Source: an uncultured Collinsella sp.
GTDB lineage: Bacteria; Actinomycetota; Coriobacteriia; Coriobacteriales; Coriobacteriaceae
NCBI GenBank assembly: GCA_900759565.1
Contig: CAAEVV010000049.1
Coordinates: forward strand, 12,575 to 76,574
Length of the DNA stretch: 64,000 nucleotides
Reading direction: 5' to 3'
Part shown: positions 16,901 through 25,133 of the stretch, piece by piece
Position numbering within the stretch: position 1 is the first letter of the stretch
Layout of the letters: each line of letters begins with the position of its first letter
Position numbers and translations under genes: made by a program
Notes under the pieces: generated by a model
Databases searched by the model: none
Told to the model about the DNA's origin: nothing
Seen by the model: the letters and a program-made list of their open reading frames with translations, nothing else

Positions 16901-16982
16901 TAGACGATAATACCTGCGTTGCCCGCGCTTCCGAAGTGTGACTAGCTGAGGAGCGGGTTCCGCGGCACACCTTGATTTTACC

Positions 16983-17022
16983 CGGTGGGGCGGCTCTTTT
17001 GCAGCCGTCCCACCGTTTATTT
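16983..17022 (+). terminator. Terminator upstream of the IS element
   Basis: A 13-bp stem (CGGTGGGGCGGCT against AGCCGTCCCACCG, one wobble) followed by TTTATTT. Before the insertion it may have served both the glycohydrolase gene and the opposing gene now beyond the IS. Confidence 0.7.
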
Positions 17023-17028
17023 AGATCT

Positions 17029-17345
17029 ACTACGACGGACAGCTCGCACTATTGCGCACAGTCCCGTACCGCCCATTACAGTCTGAAATAGGCCATCGAT
17101 AAATTTCGATGGCGAGCATTCGGCGCATTGCCTACGATACGGGCAAGCCCCGAGGGACCGCCGATCGGGCGCCTCCGGATGGCCGTCTGCCCCTGCCCCG
17201 TAGAGGGCCCGGGGGGTGTTGCCACCGGGGGCGCTCGCCGCTCCGGACGACTGATAGGAAACTGCCGGGCGCAAGCGCCACGGCCAGGTAATGTGGGTGT
17301 CGCGGGGAGGGGTTCCGATCGGCCTACCGATTGGAAGATACCACC
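17029..17345 (+). ncRNA. Candidate IS110 bridge (seek) RNA
   Basis: IS110-group elements encode a structured RNA in the non-coding left end that pairs with donor and target DNA. This region is long, non-coding and structured: a perfect 8-bp hairpin at 17092-17113 (GCCATCGA/TCGATGGC) and a 9-bp hairpin at about 17314-17335 just before the transposase. In circular IS forms the RNA promoter is made by joining the right-end -35 box (TTGACA at 18593-18598) to the left end. Exact ends and guide loops could not be set by eye. Confidence 0.45.
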
Positions 17346-18503
17346 GTGGCACCAATTAGAATGCCGGAAGCCGTCATCGGGCTCGATGTCGGGAAATCGT
17401 CCCACTGGGCATGCGTCGCGACTCGAGATGGCGAGGTGCTGTTGAGCGCCCCCGTCGCGAACAGGGAGGACGACCTGGACTCGCTGTTCGGCCGCTTCCC
17501 CGATGCGCTCGTGGTCGTCGACCAGTCGCGCAACATAGGCGCCCTCGCGCTCGCCCGCGCCAGGGCGGCCGGGATGTCGGCGGCGTACCTGCCGGGACTC
17601 GCGGCGCACGGGGCCGCCAGGCTCTTCGCCGGCGACGCCAAGACCGACGAGCGAGACGCGATGGTCATCGCGAAGACGGCGCTTGGCATCCCCGACGCGC
17701 TCCTGCCGGTCGGAGACCCAGGTCCGACGATTGCGGCGGCGAGGGCGCTGGCCGCCCAGAGGAACTTCCTGACCTGCGAGAACACTAGGAATAAGAACCG
17801 GCTGCGCAGCATCCTGCTGGAATCGTGCCCCGCCTTCGAGGCGCTGGTCGACCTGTCCGACGGGCCCCAGCTGAGGCTCATGGCATCCCTCGGCGGGGCC
17901 TGGTCGGTAGCCGACGCCGGGCCCCGCAGGGCGGCGGCGCTCACGCGTGGGGCGGCGCGCGGTAAGATCGAGGCCCTCGTCCGCTCGACAACCTCCTCGA
18001 CAAGGCCGGATGCGTCGGTCGTCGCCGCCGAGGACCGGGCGGTGAAACTGCTCGCGCGCAGGATATCCGAGAACTCGGCGGAGATCGAGGCGATCACGGC
18101 GGAGATCTCCGCCCTGCTCGAGGGCGACGATACCTACCGATGCCTCCTGACGGTGCCGGGCATCGGGCCCAAAACCGCTTCCGAGCTTGCGATCTCCATC
18201 GACATCGAAGACTTCCCCAGTCACGACAGGCTCGCGTCGTACTGCGGCCTGGCGCCGCGCAACCGCCAGTCGGGAACCTCGATCTCCTCGGTGACGGCAT
18301 CGCGCCAAGGCAACAAGAGGCTGAAGAACCTGCTCATATTCTCATGTAACTGCCTTACCCGGACAGAGGGGAGATGGGGCGACTACTACACCAGGTGCCT
18401 GGAGCGGGGCATGTCGCACGGCAAGGCGCTCAAGGCGCTGGCGCGAAAGAGACTGAAGGTCATCTACGCGGTCATGCGAGACAGGGTGCCTTACGCAGCC
18501 TAG
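17346..18503 (+). CDS. IS110-family transposase
   Basis: The protein has about 385 residues if GTG 17346 is used (GGAAG upstream); TTG 17331 and ATG 17361 are alternatives. It opens with the RuvC-like DEDD domain (VIGLDVGKSSHWA; then DAKTDERDAMVIA). It ends with the transposase 20 domain containing LTVPGIGPKTASELAI, a helix-hairpin-helix-like stretch, and YCGLAPRNRQSGTSISS, the region that holds the family's catalytic Ser. The frame looks full length and intact, so the element may be active. It catalyses RNA-guided recombination in this family. It separates the glycohydrolase from the zinc-ribbon gene. Confidence 0.92.
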   Translation: MAPIRMPEAVIGLDVGKSSHWACVATRDGEVLLSAPVANREDDLDSLFGRFPDALVVVDQSRNIGALALARARAAGMSAAYLPGLAAHGAARLFAGDAKTDERDAMVIAKTALGIPDALLPVGDPGPTIAAARALAAQRNFLTCENTRNKNRLRSILLESCPAFEALVDLSDGPQLRLMASLGGAWSVADAGPRRAAALTRGAARGKIEALVRSTTSSTRPDASVVAAEDRAVKLLARRISENSAEIEAITAEISALLEGDDTYRCLLTVPGIGPKTASELAISIDIEDFPSHDRLASYCGLAPRNRQSGTSISSVTASRQGNKRLKNLLIFSCNCLTRTEGRWGDYYTRCLERGMSHGKALKALARKRLKVIYAVMRDRVPYAA

Positions 18504-18616
18504 CCGAAACGCACCGAGCAGACTGAAGCCCACCGGCCTAATGGCTTGGCGTCAGCATGCCGCGATTCGGTCGCACGGAGAGCATTTCCCAGTTGACAAA
18601 ACTATAGGAACACCCC

Positions 18617-19954
18617 CTACTTACCAAATATCGCGCCAAACAAACCCTTGCGTTTGGGCTTCTCCTCTCGGTAGGAACCCTCCGCCGCCGCTGCCACCTG
18701 CCGCGGTTGCTCGCCGCCTCCGCGGCGTACGATCTGGTATAGGAAGGGCGATTTAACGTATTTGACCTCGATGGGCGTGGCGTGCACGGTGCTTTCGCTC
18801 GACAGCATCACGTTGGGATTGAGCGGTGCCACCACATGTGTCTCGCGCTCGTCGCTAAACACCACCGCGGCCGCGCGACCCGTCTGGCCGTTTACGGCAA
18901 TGCGCACCTGCTCGCCATCGCGGCTGTCCGTCGCCGGACGATCGACAAAGTAGACCGGCACCATCACCAGGCCGTCTTTATGCTTGCGAACCTTGCGCGC
19001 CCAGGTTCGGATGCTCTTTTTATTGAGCCCCAGCACCGCCTCGGCATCGTTGCCCGCAACGTCGAGCGCCAGCTTATCAATGACCACCTGGTCCTTGGTA
19101 GATGCATCGACGGAAACGACGCGGAAGTCGCCTTCCTGCATAGCGGGATCGAACGGTCCCACCTTGCCAAAGTCCCACGGCTCCAAAATGCCCATAAGAC
19201 GAACGTCCAGGTAGTTGGCCCTGGGATATGCCCAGTCGAGCACCTCGTAGTACACCAGGGTCTCCTTGCTCAGCCCTTTGCCCGGGAAGGACGCCATCAT
19301 GCGCAGGTCCGCCAACGCCATGGGGAAATAGAAGAGCATCATGTCGTTTTGGATCGCGTCTTCTACATCGTGCCCGGCAAAGGCATCGGGATACTGACGC
19401 ACCAGCTGCAGCGCGTTGGCACGTGCCTGCTGCGGCGATATCTCACAGGGGACGCCCTGTTCGGGAACGTATTCGGCACCCACGCCCATAGTCAGGCGCT
19501 TGCTAAACGCGCCGGGCTTGAGCAGGTCGGCAACGCCGATCTTGTTGCCGCACGACGGGCACTCAAACACGCGCTGGGTCGATGACCCCTCAAAGGACGC
19601 GCCGCAGAAGGGGCAGGGAATGCTCACGTGCGTCGCCTCTTGGAACTCCTGCGCCGTGCCGCGGTCCTCCCACAGCAGATGCTCCAGAACCGACTGATTG
19701 CGCCAGTGCGCATTGAAGAAATACCAGTCCGGGTCCTCTGGGCGCTCGAGCTGCGAGACGTGCGTGAGCTTGAGCAGCCCGTCAACCACCGTCAGCGGCG
19801 TATGACGGATACCCAGGGCGCTCTTGGGCTCCCCGGCGTCCGCTTGCCACGGAATAACCGTTTCGCAATAGGCGCACTCAAAGCTGCGCTTTGCCTGGTG
19901 CGAATACATGGGGCCGCCGCAGTTTTGGCATTTAATGGCAAACATCTCGTCCAT
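18617..19954 (-). CDS. Double zinc-ribbon protein of unknown function
   Basis: The 445-residue protein starts at ATG 19954 (AAGGAGGA seven bases upstream). It has two zinc-ribbon-like modules, CQNC/CAYC at about 9-30 and CPFC/CPSC at about 113-136. The following region is alpha/beta with no transmembrane helix. The C-terminus is basic and Gly-rich (KPKRKGLFGAIFGK). No enzymatic motif was recognised. The stop codon overlaps the inferred right edge of the IS element; the end looks natural, so the coding frame is probably intact, but its original terminator now lies beyond the IS. It is divergent from a CDF transporter gene. Confidence 0.75.
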   Translation of the reverse strand: MDEMFAIKCQNCGGPMYSHQAKRSFECAYCETVIPWQADAGEPKSALGIRHTPLTVVDGLLKLTHVSQLERPEDPDWYFFNAHWRNQSVLEHLLWEDRGTAQEFQEATHVSIPCPFCGASFEGSSTQRVFECPSCGNKIGVADLLKPGAFSKRLTMGVGAEYVPEQGVPCEISPQQARANALQLVRQYPDAFAGHDVEDAIQNDMMLFYFPMALADLRMMASFPGKGLSKETLVYYEVLDWAYPRANYLDVRLMGILEPWDFGKVGPFDPAMQEGDFRVVSVDASTKDQVVIDKLALDVAGNDAEAVLGLNKKSIRTWARKVRKHKDGLVMVPVYFVDRPATDSRDGEQVRIAVNGQTGRAAAVVFSDERETHVVAPLNPNVMLSSESTVHATPIEVKYVKSPFLYQIVRRGGGEQPRQVAAAAEGSYREEKPKRKGLFGAIFGK

Positions 19955-19981
19955 GGAAACGTCCTCCTTTGCACAGGGCTG

Positions 19982-20000
19982 TCGACATTAAGTATGTCGA
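19982..20000. promoter_or_regulatory. Palindrome between divergent zinc-ribbon and CDF genes
   Basis: TCGACAT and ATGTCGA are perfect 7-bp arms with a 5-base spacer, 28 bases before the zinc-ribbon start. It may be an operator, perhaps metal-responsive given the CDF neighbour. Confidence 0.4.
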
Positions 20001-20213
20001 GCAAATCGACGCGTGCCCATACCCATGTGGCCCAAAATGGAGCACTCGGTCGGACGGGAAGGCGCAGTGAACTCGAAGGCGCGGGCAGTCGTCCCCCTCC
20101 GCCTCGCGCCCGTTAGCGCCGGCAGACCATTGCTGCATTTTCTGAGCATCGGTACACGTTGCGTCTGCGCGAGCTACACTATCCCCTTAAACATGATTGT
20201 AAGGACGATCGTT

Positions 20214-21395
20214 ATGCTATTTGTAAATCGACTGGTACATACGCTTGTTCCCGGCAGCGAAAGCGAGCCGGTCGATGCCTCCTGCCGCACCAACGCGGGT
20301 TTTGCCGCAAGCCTCATCTGCATCGGCCTCAACATCACACTGTGCCTGGCCAAGGGAATAGCCGGTCTGCTCGCAGGCTCCGTCTCGCTTATCGCCGATG
20401 CCTTCAACAACCTTTCCGACGCCTCGAGCAACATCGTGAGCCTGCTCGGATTCCGCCTTGCCAGCCGCCCGGCCGACGAGGGGCACCCTTATGGTCACGG
20501 CCGCTACGAGTACCTCGCCGGCTTGTTTGTCGCCGTTCTCGTTTGCGCCGTCGGCATCAACCTGATCCTGGAGTCGGTCACCAAGATCATCAAGCCCTCC
20601 CCCACCGCGTATTCGGCGCTCTCCATGGCAGCCCTTGTCCTGTCCATGCTCGTCAAGTTTTGGATGGCGGCGTTCAACCGCACGCTGGGCAACCGCATCG
20701 ATTCCGAGACGCTTATCGCCACGGCGCAGGATTCCAAAAACGACGTCATTACCTCGGCCTCGGTCCTGGCCGCAGCGCTTATTTCGCAAACGACCGGCTT
20801 TGACCTCGATGGCTGGGCGGGCCTGGGCGTGGGCATCTTCATCTGCATCAGCGGCATGGGCCTGGTGCGCGACGCCATCAGCCCGCTGTTGGGGCAAGCG
20901 CCCGACCCCAAGCTCGTCCAGGCAATCCGCGACAAGATCATGTCGTATCCGCAGGTCCTAGGCACGCACGACCTGATGGTGCACGACTACGGCCCCGGTC
21001 GGCAATTTGCCAGCGCACACGTGGAAATGCCCGGCGAGGGCGATGCGTTTGAACATCACGAGATCCTGGACACCATCGAACACGACATCAAGCATCAGAT
21101 GGGCATCGACATCACGCTACACTGCGACCCCATCGCCACCACCGGCGACGACCTGCGTGGCTGGGTCAAGCGCGGCATAGCGCAAATCGACCCCACGCTC
21201 TCCATCCACGACCTGCACGAGCACGACGGGTTCGTTTCGTTTGACCTGGTGCGTCCCGACGGCTTTGACATATCCGACGAGGAGCTGCTGGAGCTCGTCA
21301 CGCGCATCGTGCACGAGCGCCGGCCCGATGTCTCGTGCGTCGTCACATTTGACTCCGGCTTTAGCTCGCCCGACCGGCCGGCCGAGCAGCTGTGA
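20214..21395 (+). CDS. Cation diffusion facilitator (CDF) metal exporter
   Basis: The protein has 393 residues from ATG 20214 (AAGGA eight bases upstream); starts further left lack a site. The CDF core is clear: SLIADAFNNLSDASSN in helix 2, HPYGHGRYEY between helices 2 and 3, and TAQDSKNDVITSASV in helix 5. These supply the metal-binding Asp residues. Six membrane helices cover about 25-230, followed by a long cytoplasmic domain with HDLMVHDYGPG and two beta-alpha repeats. The family exports Zn, Mn, Fe or Co by proton antiport; the Asp-rich site hints at Mn or Fe but does not settle it. It shares a terminator-like hairpin with the convergent gene. Confidence 0.88.
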   Translation: MLFVNRLVHTLVPGSESEPVDASCRTNAGFAASLICIGLNITLCLAKGIAGLLAGSVSLIADAFNNLSDASSNIVSLLGFRLASRPADEGHPYGHGRYEYLAGLFVAVLVCAVGINLILESVTKIIKPSPTAYSALSMAALVLSMLVKFWMAAFNRTLGNRIDSETLIATAQDSKNDVITSASVLAAALISQTTGFDLDGWAGLGVGIFICISGMGLVRDAISPLLGQAPDPKLVQAIRDKIMSYPQVLGTHDLMVHDYGPGRQFASAHVEMPGEGDAFEHHEILDTIEHDIKHQMGIDITLHCDPIATTGDDLRGWVKRGIAQIDPTLSIHDLHEHDGFVSFDLVRPDGFDISDEELLELVTRIVHERRPDVSCVVTFDSGFSSPDRPAEQL

Positions 21396-21403
21396 TCGAC
21401 AGT

Positions 21404-21472
21404 AAAACGGGACGCAGGACCGCCGACCAACGCGCCTACGCGCCCGGTCACGCGATCCTGCGCCCCGTTTTT
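21404..21472. terminator. Bidirectional terminator between convergent genes
   Basis: AAAACGGG.CGCAGGA pairs with TCCTGCG..CCGTTTT around a long loop. T-tracts occur on both strands, between the CDF gene and the PASTA-like gene. Confidence 0.7.
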
Positions 21473-21505
21473 GTTTGAGCTGCTAAGGCTCTGGCCGCTC
21501 GGCCG

Positions 21506-22462
21506 CTAGTTCCCCTGCGCGCCCGAAATGCCGTTTTGCAGGGCATCCCAGGCGTTCGTTGCCATATCGCCCAGGTTCTGTGCGGTATCGCCGAGGTTCT
21601 GAGCCGTGCCGCCCAGCTCTTGGACCTTATCCCCCAGCTCCTGCGCCTTGTTGCTCAGGTCCTCCAGCGTGTTGGAGCTCGAGCTGTCCGCGCCGCCCTG
21701 GTCGCCGGACGCATTACCCGACGAGCTGCCCTTGCGCGTGAGCTGAATCTCGAGGTTACCGTTGTCGTTATAGTAGGCAGACGTCACGACCCAATTGGCA
21801 TCGACAACGGGCGTCGAGCCGTCGTCGGTCAGAATCACGGCATTCGAAAGATCGGCCCCGCGCGACTTGAGGAGCTTCTTGGCGTTGGACCAGTACTGAC
21901 CCGGGATATCGCTCAGGTCGACAGTGCCGGACTGGGTAGTCTCGGTCTGCTCGGCTGTGGTATCAGTCGTGGCGCCCCGCTTGTTGAGCATGCCAGACAC
22001 GATGGCGAACACAACCGACAGGGCAAAGAAGACCGCCAGCACGATGAGGATCTTCTTGATTACGCCCGACGAACGCGAAGGCTTCTTCTCCTCGTCCTCG
22101 CCATACTGGGGGATGGACTTGGGATACTCACGATACGGCTCGCGCGCATATCGGTCGCGCGACTCGTAGCGCGGCTGTGCCGTGCGCGGCATATATGTCG
22201 TCTGCTGAGGTTGCGGAATGGGATTCTGCAGCAGGTCATCATAAGGGTCTGCCGCCGCGTTGCCGTAGGGGCTCTGCGACGAGGCGCCATACGGGTCCTG
22301 CGCTGCGTTTCCGTAATTCACAACGCGCGTGGGATCGGCCGACGCCTGCGTCGTATCGGGGGCAGCGTAGCCGGGATTCGGCACGACGCGGGTCTCATCG
22401 GCGCCATTGCCCGTCCGCGGGGAGCCGTAGCCACCCATTACGGTCGTCTTATCCTGGTCCAT
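21506..22462 (-). CDS. Membrane protein with PASTA-like exported domain
   Basis: The 318-residue protein has a 125-residue disordered cytoplasmic N-terminus rich in Pro, Tyr, Gln and Asp with NAAxDPY-type repeats. One membrane helix follows at about 138-160 (ILIVLAVFFALSVVFAIV). The exported part holds a PASTA-like segment at about 190-245 (NAKKLLKSRGADLSN, then GNLEIQLTRK). A Ser/Gly spacer and a helical repeat of LGD/AQNLGD heptads close it. PASTA-like folds often bind cell-wall fragments, so a wall-linked role is an inference. It is transcribed alone, opposite the CDF gene. Confidence 0.7.
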   Translation of the reverse strand: MDQDKTTVMGGYGSPRTGNGADETRVVPNPGYAAPDTTQASADPTRVVNYGNAAQDPYGASSQSPYGNAAADPYDDLLQNPIPQPQQTTYMPRTAQPRYESRDRYAREPYREYPKSIPQYGEDEEKKPSRSSGVIKKILIVLAVFFALSVVFAIVSGMLNKRGATTDTTAEQTETTQSGTVDLSDIPGQYWSNAKKLLKSRGADLSNAVILTDDGSTPVVDANWVVTSAYYNDNGNLEIQLTRKGSSSGNASGDQGGADSSSSNTLEDLSNKAQELGDKVQELGGTAQNLGDTAQNLGDMATNAWDALQNGISGAQGN

Positions 22463-22599
22463 GCAACGATTCCTTTCCGTCGCCTGTAAGCATCAAGTTA
22501 TCCATGCATTCTACCCGCGCAAAAGTCTATGATGGGCAAAGCCCGTCGGTATCTACAAGACATGCGCGGCCGACGGCCACAATCGAATCGAGGAACTTC

Positions 22600-22836
22600 A
22601 TGACAAAAAGCAAGCTCATCAAAGACACGACGCGCGCCGAGCGTGAGGAGATCATTAAGCTAGCGCTCGCTGGCTGCGGCAACGGCAGTTGCGACAACTG
22701 CGGAAGCTGCAGCTTGGGAGCCGGCGATCCATATGGCACCTACCAACCCTACATTGACGGCGAGATGGAAATCGCCGATATCAACATGATGGTCGCCGAG
22801 CGCAACGCCAAACTCTTCGGCCTCCAGCGCGGCTAA
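22600..22836 (+). CDS. Small Cys-rich conserved protein
   Basis: The product has 78 residues, with GAGG seven bases before ATG 22600. The middle holds a dense Cys cluster, GCGNGSCDNCGSCSLG (about 26-41), enough to bind zinc or an iron-sulfur cluster. The N-terminus is a charged helix and the C-terminus contains MEIADINMMVAERNAKL. It is divergent from the PASTA-like gene and convergent with the zinc-ribbon gene that follows. The family was not recognised; a small metal- or redox-binding role is an inference from the Cys pattern. Confidence 0.6.
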   Translation: MTKSKLIKDTTRAEREEIIKLALAGCGNGSCDNCGSCSLGAGDPYGTYQPYIDGEMEIADINMMVAERNAKLFGLQRG

Positions 22837-22837
22837 C

Positions 22838-22861
22838 GATCCCTTGGGGACGGAGGAAAAA
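22838..22861. repeat. Dispersed repeat, GATCCCTTGGGGACGG family, single arm
   Basis: A 24-base copy of a sequence also found at 25055-25078 and in both arms of the palindrome 48381-48466. It abuts the terminator T-tract of a minus-strand gene. Confidence 0.7.
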
Positions 22862-22895
22862 GTCCCCGGCGACACTGCGTTTTGCGTCACCGGGA
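22857..22895 (-). terminator. Terminator of the 22926-24944 gene
   Basis: GTCACCGGGA pairs with TCCCCGGCGAC (one bulge, one wobble). On the minus strand it is followed by a T-tract that overlaps the dispersed repeat. Confidence 0.7.
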
Positions 22896-22925
22896 ACTGT
22901 TCAGATTACTCCCTGCCGCTTTGCT

Positions 22926-24944
22926 CTACTCGTTGGGCACGTACGTGGCCTTGGCTCGCTCGGGCGTTACATCCTGGCCGCAGGAATAGCTCGAGTCGAA
23001 GGCGTGCGCAACCAAGTCGTGCGTATCCCATGCCATGCAGTCAAACTCGCCGGTATCGAGGACGATGATGTAGCCCTTGCCGTCGTAGTAGAAATGGTCC
23101 TCGGTGTAGTTATCGTCATCGTCGATGTTGTCTTCGGACACAGAGTCCATATCCGGCTTTGCCGTCTTAATTGCCTGCTTGGCCTCACTCTTGAGGGTAT
23201 CAAACGAAAGCCCGTGCTGCGCAAGCGAGTCCTCGAGCGAAACCTGCTCACCCGTCTTGAGGTTGTAGTACGCCGACCTCGTCATCCGTTCCGATCGATA
23301 CGGAGGTTGATAGCTGTCGGTAAACGTGCGCACACAGGCAATATCGCCATCAATCGAGACGATCTCGGCGGTATACATCATGGTCACGCGGCTGTCCTCG
23401 TCATCCATCGAGGCCTGCTTGCTCGCATCGAGCGTATCCGCAACGAGCTGGACCATATCCTTGTTAAACTTGGCGACACCAACGCCCTGGCCCTTCACCT
23501 GGGGATAGGTCCACGTTGCCGTGATCTGGCACGTGTCATCGGGGGACGGATTCAGCGGGCCCTCGCCAACTGCAGCCGTAAAGTCAACATCCTGCGTGGC
23601 AGAAACGGCCTCGTAGCCCACCTGCGCACTGCCATCGTCCTTCGACTTCAGCTGCTCCAGCGTCGTGGCCACCGTTGCGATAGTTTCGTTTATCGAGTCC
23701 TTATCGGAAAATAACACGCCATAAACGCCAGAAAAGCCAGAGTTGAATTCCCTCAGAGGAATAAGGTCTGTCATTGCCTTGAATGATTGACCATCATACC
23801 CGATGAATTTAACTTGGTATTCATGGGCAGAAGGGCCACTTTCGCCAGAGACGTCGCTTTGTTTAATTTCCTTCCCATGGTCAAACCACTGCGTAAATCC
23901 AATATTACCCGCATATTCAGTAGCACCCAAAGTCACGCACGCTTCCTGAGTGCCCACGATCGCCTCTGGCGTGTAGACCTTCTCAATCTTGCCATTCTTA
24001 TACGCCCAGACTTCAAGATGCGCAGCGGCCGCGTTATCCACACGGTCCACCGGTTCATCGGAATACTCAATCAGTAGCTCATCTTGGCCGTCGCCATCAA
24101 AGTCAACAAGTTTTGCGTAAGCAACACCCTGGGCTCCATACGTATATTCATCGAATTCGACAGCTTCGCCCTCGCCGTACTTCTTCTGGTACTCGAGGAT
24201 CTTGTCGGTGAACAGTTCATTTGCCGTCTTGACCGCTGCCTTGGCAGACGCCTTGGCCTCCTTCTTGGACTGCGTGAGCTCGACGTTCTTGGGGGCGTCC
24301 GAACCTTCCTTGGTATAGTCGACCTTCATGGTGGTCGTGCTCTTCTTTTTGCCCTTGCCCGAGGTGATGGTCATCTGGTACTTCTGGTCGGGCAGCTCGC
24401 CAAAGTCCTCCATGGCAAAGCCGTCCTCGCCATCAACCTTGATGGTGTAGCTCTTGCCCTTGCCATTCGCGGGCGCCAGCTCGACGGTATAGCTCTTGAG
24501 CTTTTTACCCTTGCTGTTCTTGGGCAGCACTTTAGTCTCGCACGCGCAGACAACATAGCCCTTGCCGCCCGAAGTCACCTCGGACGATGCCCCGATACGC
24601 GGTACGACGACAATTGCCGCCACAATGGCGACAACGGCAACACCGCCGATAACGGCAGCGACGATACGGCCCTTGTGCTTGGGTTTCTTGGGCTGCGGCG
24701 TCGGAACGAACGGTTGAGCGGCCTCGGCAGGCTCGGCCACAGGCTCCTCATAACGAGGCTGTGCCGCCATATGAACCGGGGTGCCCTGAGGAGTTTGCTG
24801 TCCCACAGGAGCGGACGCCGGCGCGTCCCCCACTGGAAACGCCACGGGCTCCGCTTGATCCTCGGCGCCACCCACGCGAGCCCCGCAGCTCGTGCAAAAC
24901 GTGGAGCCGTCGGGTATTTGAGCTCCACACTTGGTGCAATACAT
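22926..24944 (-). CDS. Zinc-ribbon membrane protein with FG-GAP-like and DUF3298-like domains
   Basis: The protein has 672 residues from ATG 24944 (GGGAG upstream). It begins with a zinc ribbon (CTKC...CTSC), a Pro-rich linker and one membrane helix at about 100-122. The exported part starts with a beta domain and a Lys-rich helix. A calcium-loop-like LVDFDGDGQDELLIEY (about 288) resembles an FG-GAP/VCBS strand, and the C-terminal domain resembles DUF3298/RsiV (RSAYYNLKTGEQVSLED; then FYYDGKGYIIVL). The stretch 23700-24130 has visibly lower GC than either side, as if exchanged by recombination. It shares its architecture with the 8918-9757 protein. The role is unknown. Confidence 0.75.
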   Translation of the reverse strand: MYCTKCGAQIPDGSTFCTSCGARVGGAEDQAEPVAFPVGDAPASAPVGQQTPQGTPVHMAAQPRYEEPVAEPAEAAQPFVPTPQPKKPKHKGRIVAAVIGGVAVVAIVAAIVVVPRIGASSEVTSGGKGYVVCACETKVLPKNSKGKKLKSYTVELAPANGKGKSYTIKVDGEDGFAMEDFGELPDQKYQMTITSGKGKKKSTTTMKVDYTKEGSDAPKNVELTQSKKEAKASAKAAVKTANELFTDKILEYQKKYGEGEAVEFDEYTYGAQGVAYAKLVDFDGDGQDELLIEYSDEPVDRVDNAAAAHLEVWAYKNGKIEKVYTPEAIVGTQEACVTLGATEYAGNIGFTQWFDHGKEIKQSDVSGESGPSAHEYQVKFIGYDGQSFKAMTDLIPLREFNSGFSGVYGVLFSDKDSINETIATVATTLEQLKSKDDGSAQVGYEAVSATQDVDFTAAVGEGPLNPSPDDTCQITATWTYPQVKGQGVGVAKFNKDMVQLVADTLDASKQASMDDEDSRVTMMYTAEIVSIDGDIACVRTFTDSYQPPYRSERMTRSAYYNLKTGEQVSLEDSLAQHGLSFDTLKSEAKQAIKTAKPDMDSVSEDNIDDDDNYTEDHFYYDGKGYIIVLDTGEFDCMAWDTHDLVAHAFDSSYSCGQDVTPERAKATYVPNE

Positions 24945-25054
24945 CACATCTCCCGTCTCTCGCCGCAGCCGCAATGCGCCCGCGCAGTTCTTCCAACTAC
25001 ACCGTACGGGAAAAATCGTGATTCTTGTTGCGCAACATTGCCGCCGCAAAAAAT

Positions 25055-25078
25055 GATCCCTTGGGGACGGAGGAAAAA
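25055..25078. repeat. Dispersed repeat, GATCCCTTGGGGACGG family, single arm
   Basis: Same 24-base sequence as 22838-22861, again abutting the T-tract of a minus-strand terminator. Confidence 0.7.
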
Positions 25079-25108
25079 GCCCCGCCGAGCCATGGGGCGC
25101 GGCGGGGC
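25074..25108 (-). terminator. Terminator of fhs or an insulator before it
   Basis: GCCCCGCCG pairs with CGGCGGGGC, with a T-tract on the minus strand. It lies 26 bases past the fhs stop. Confidence 0.85.
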
Positions 25109-25133
25109 GGGCAAGCGACTATGAGCAGCAGGC

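Larger units (their letters stand above)
17027..18618 (+). mobile_element. IS110-family insertion sequence
   Basis: The transposase gene, a long non-coding left end (about 317 bases) and a short right end (about 115 bases) fit the IS110 group. The right end contains TTGACAAAACTATAGGAAC, typical of these elements. The limits are inferred from a CT (CTAC) shared by both edges at 17027 and 18617. Removing 17029-18618 would rejoin the opposing gene's stop codon with the terminator at 16983-17022. IS110 elements make no target duplication, so the limits are uncertain by some bases. Confidence 0.7.

Noticed and set aside
16780..16911. Possible 43-codon plus-strand gene after the glycohydrolase
   Set aside because: No ribosome-binding site, and it runs through a hairpin at 16877-16900; no family resemblance.
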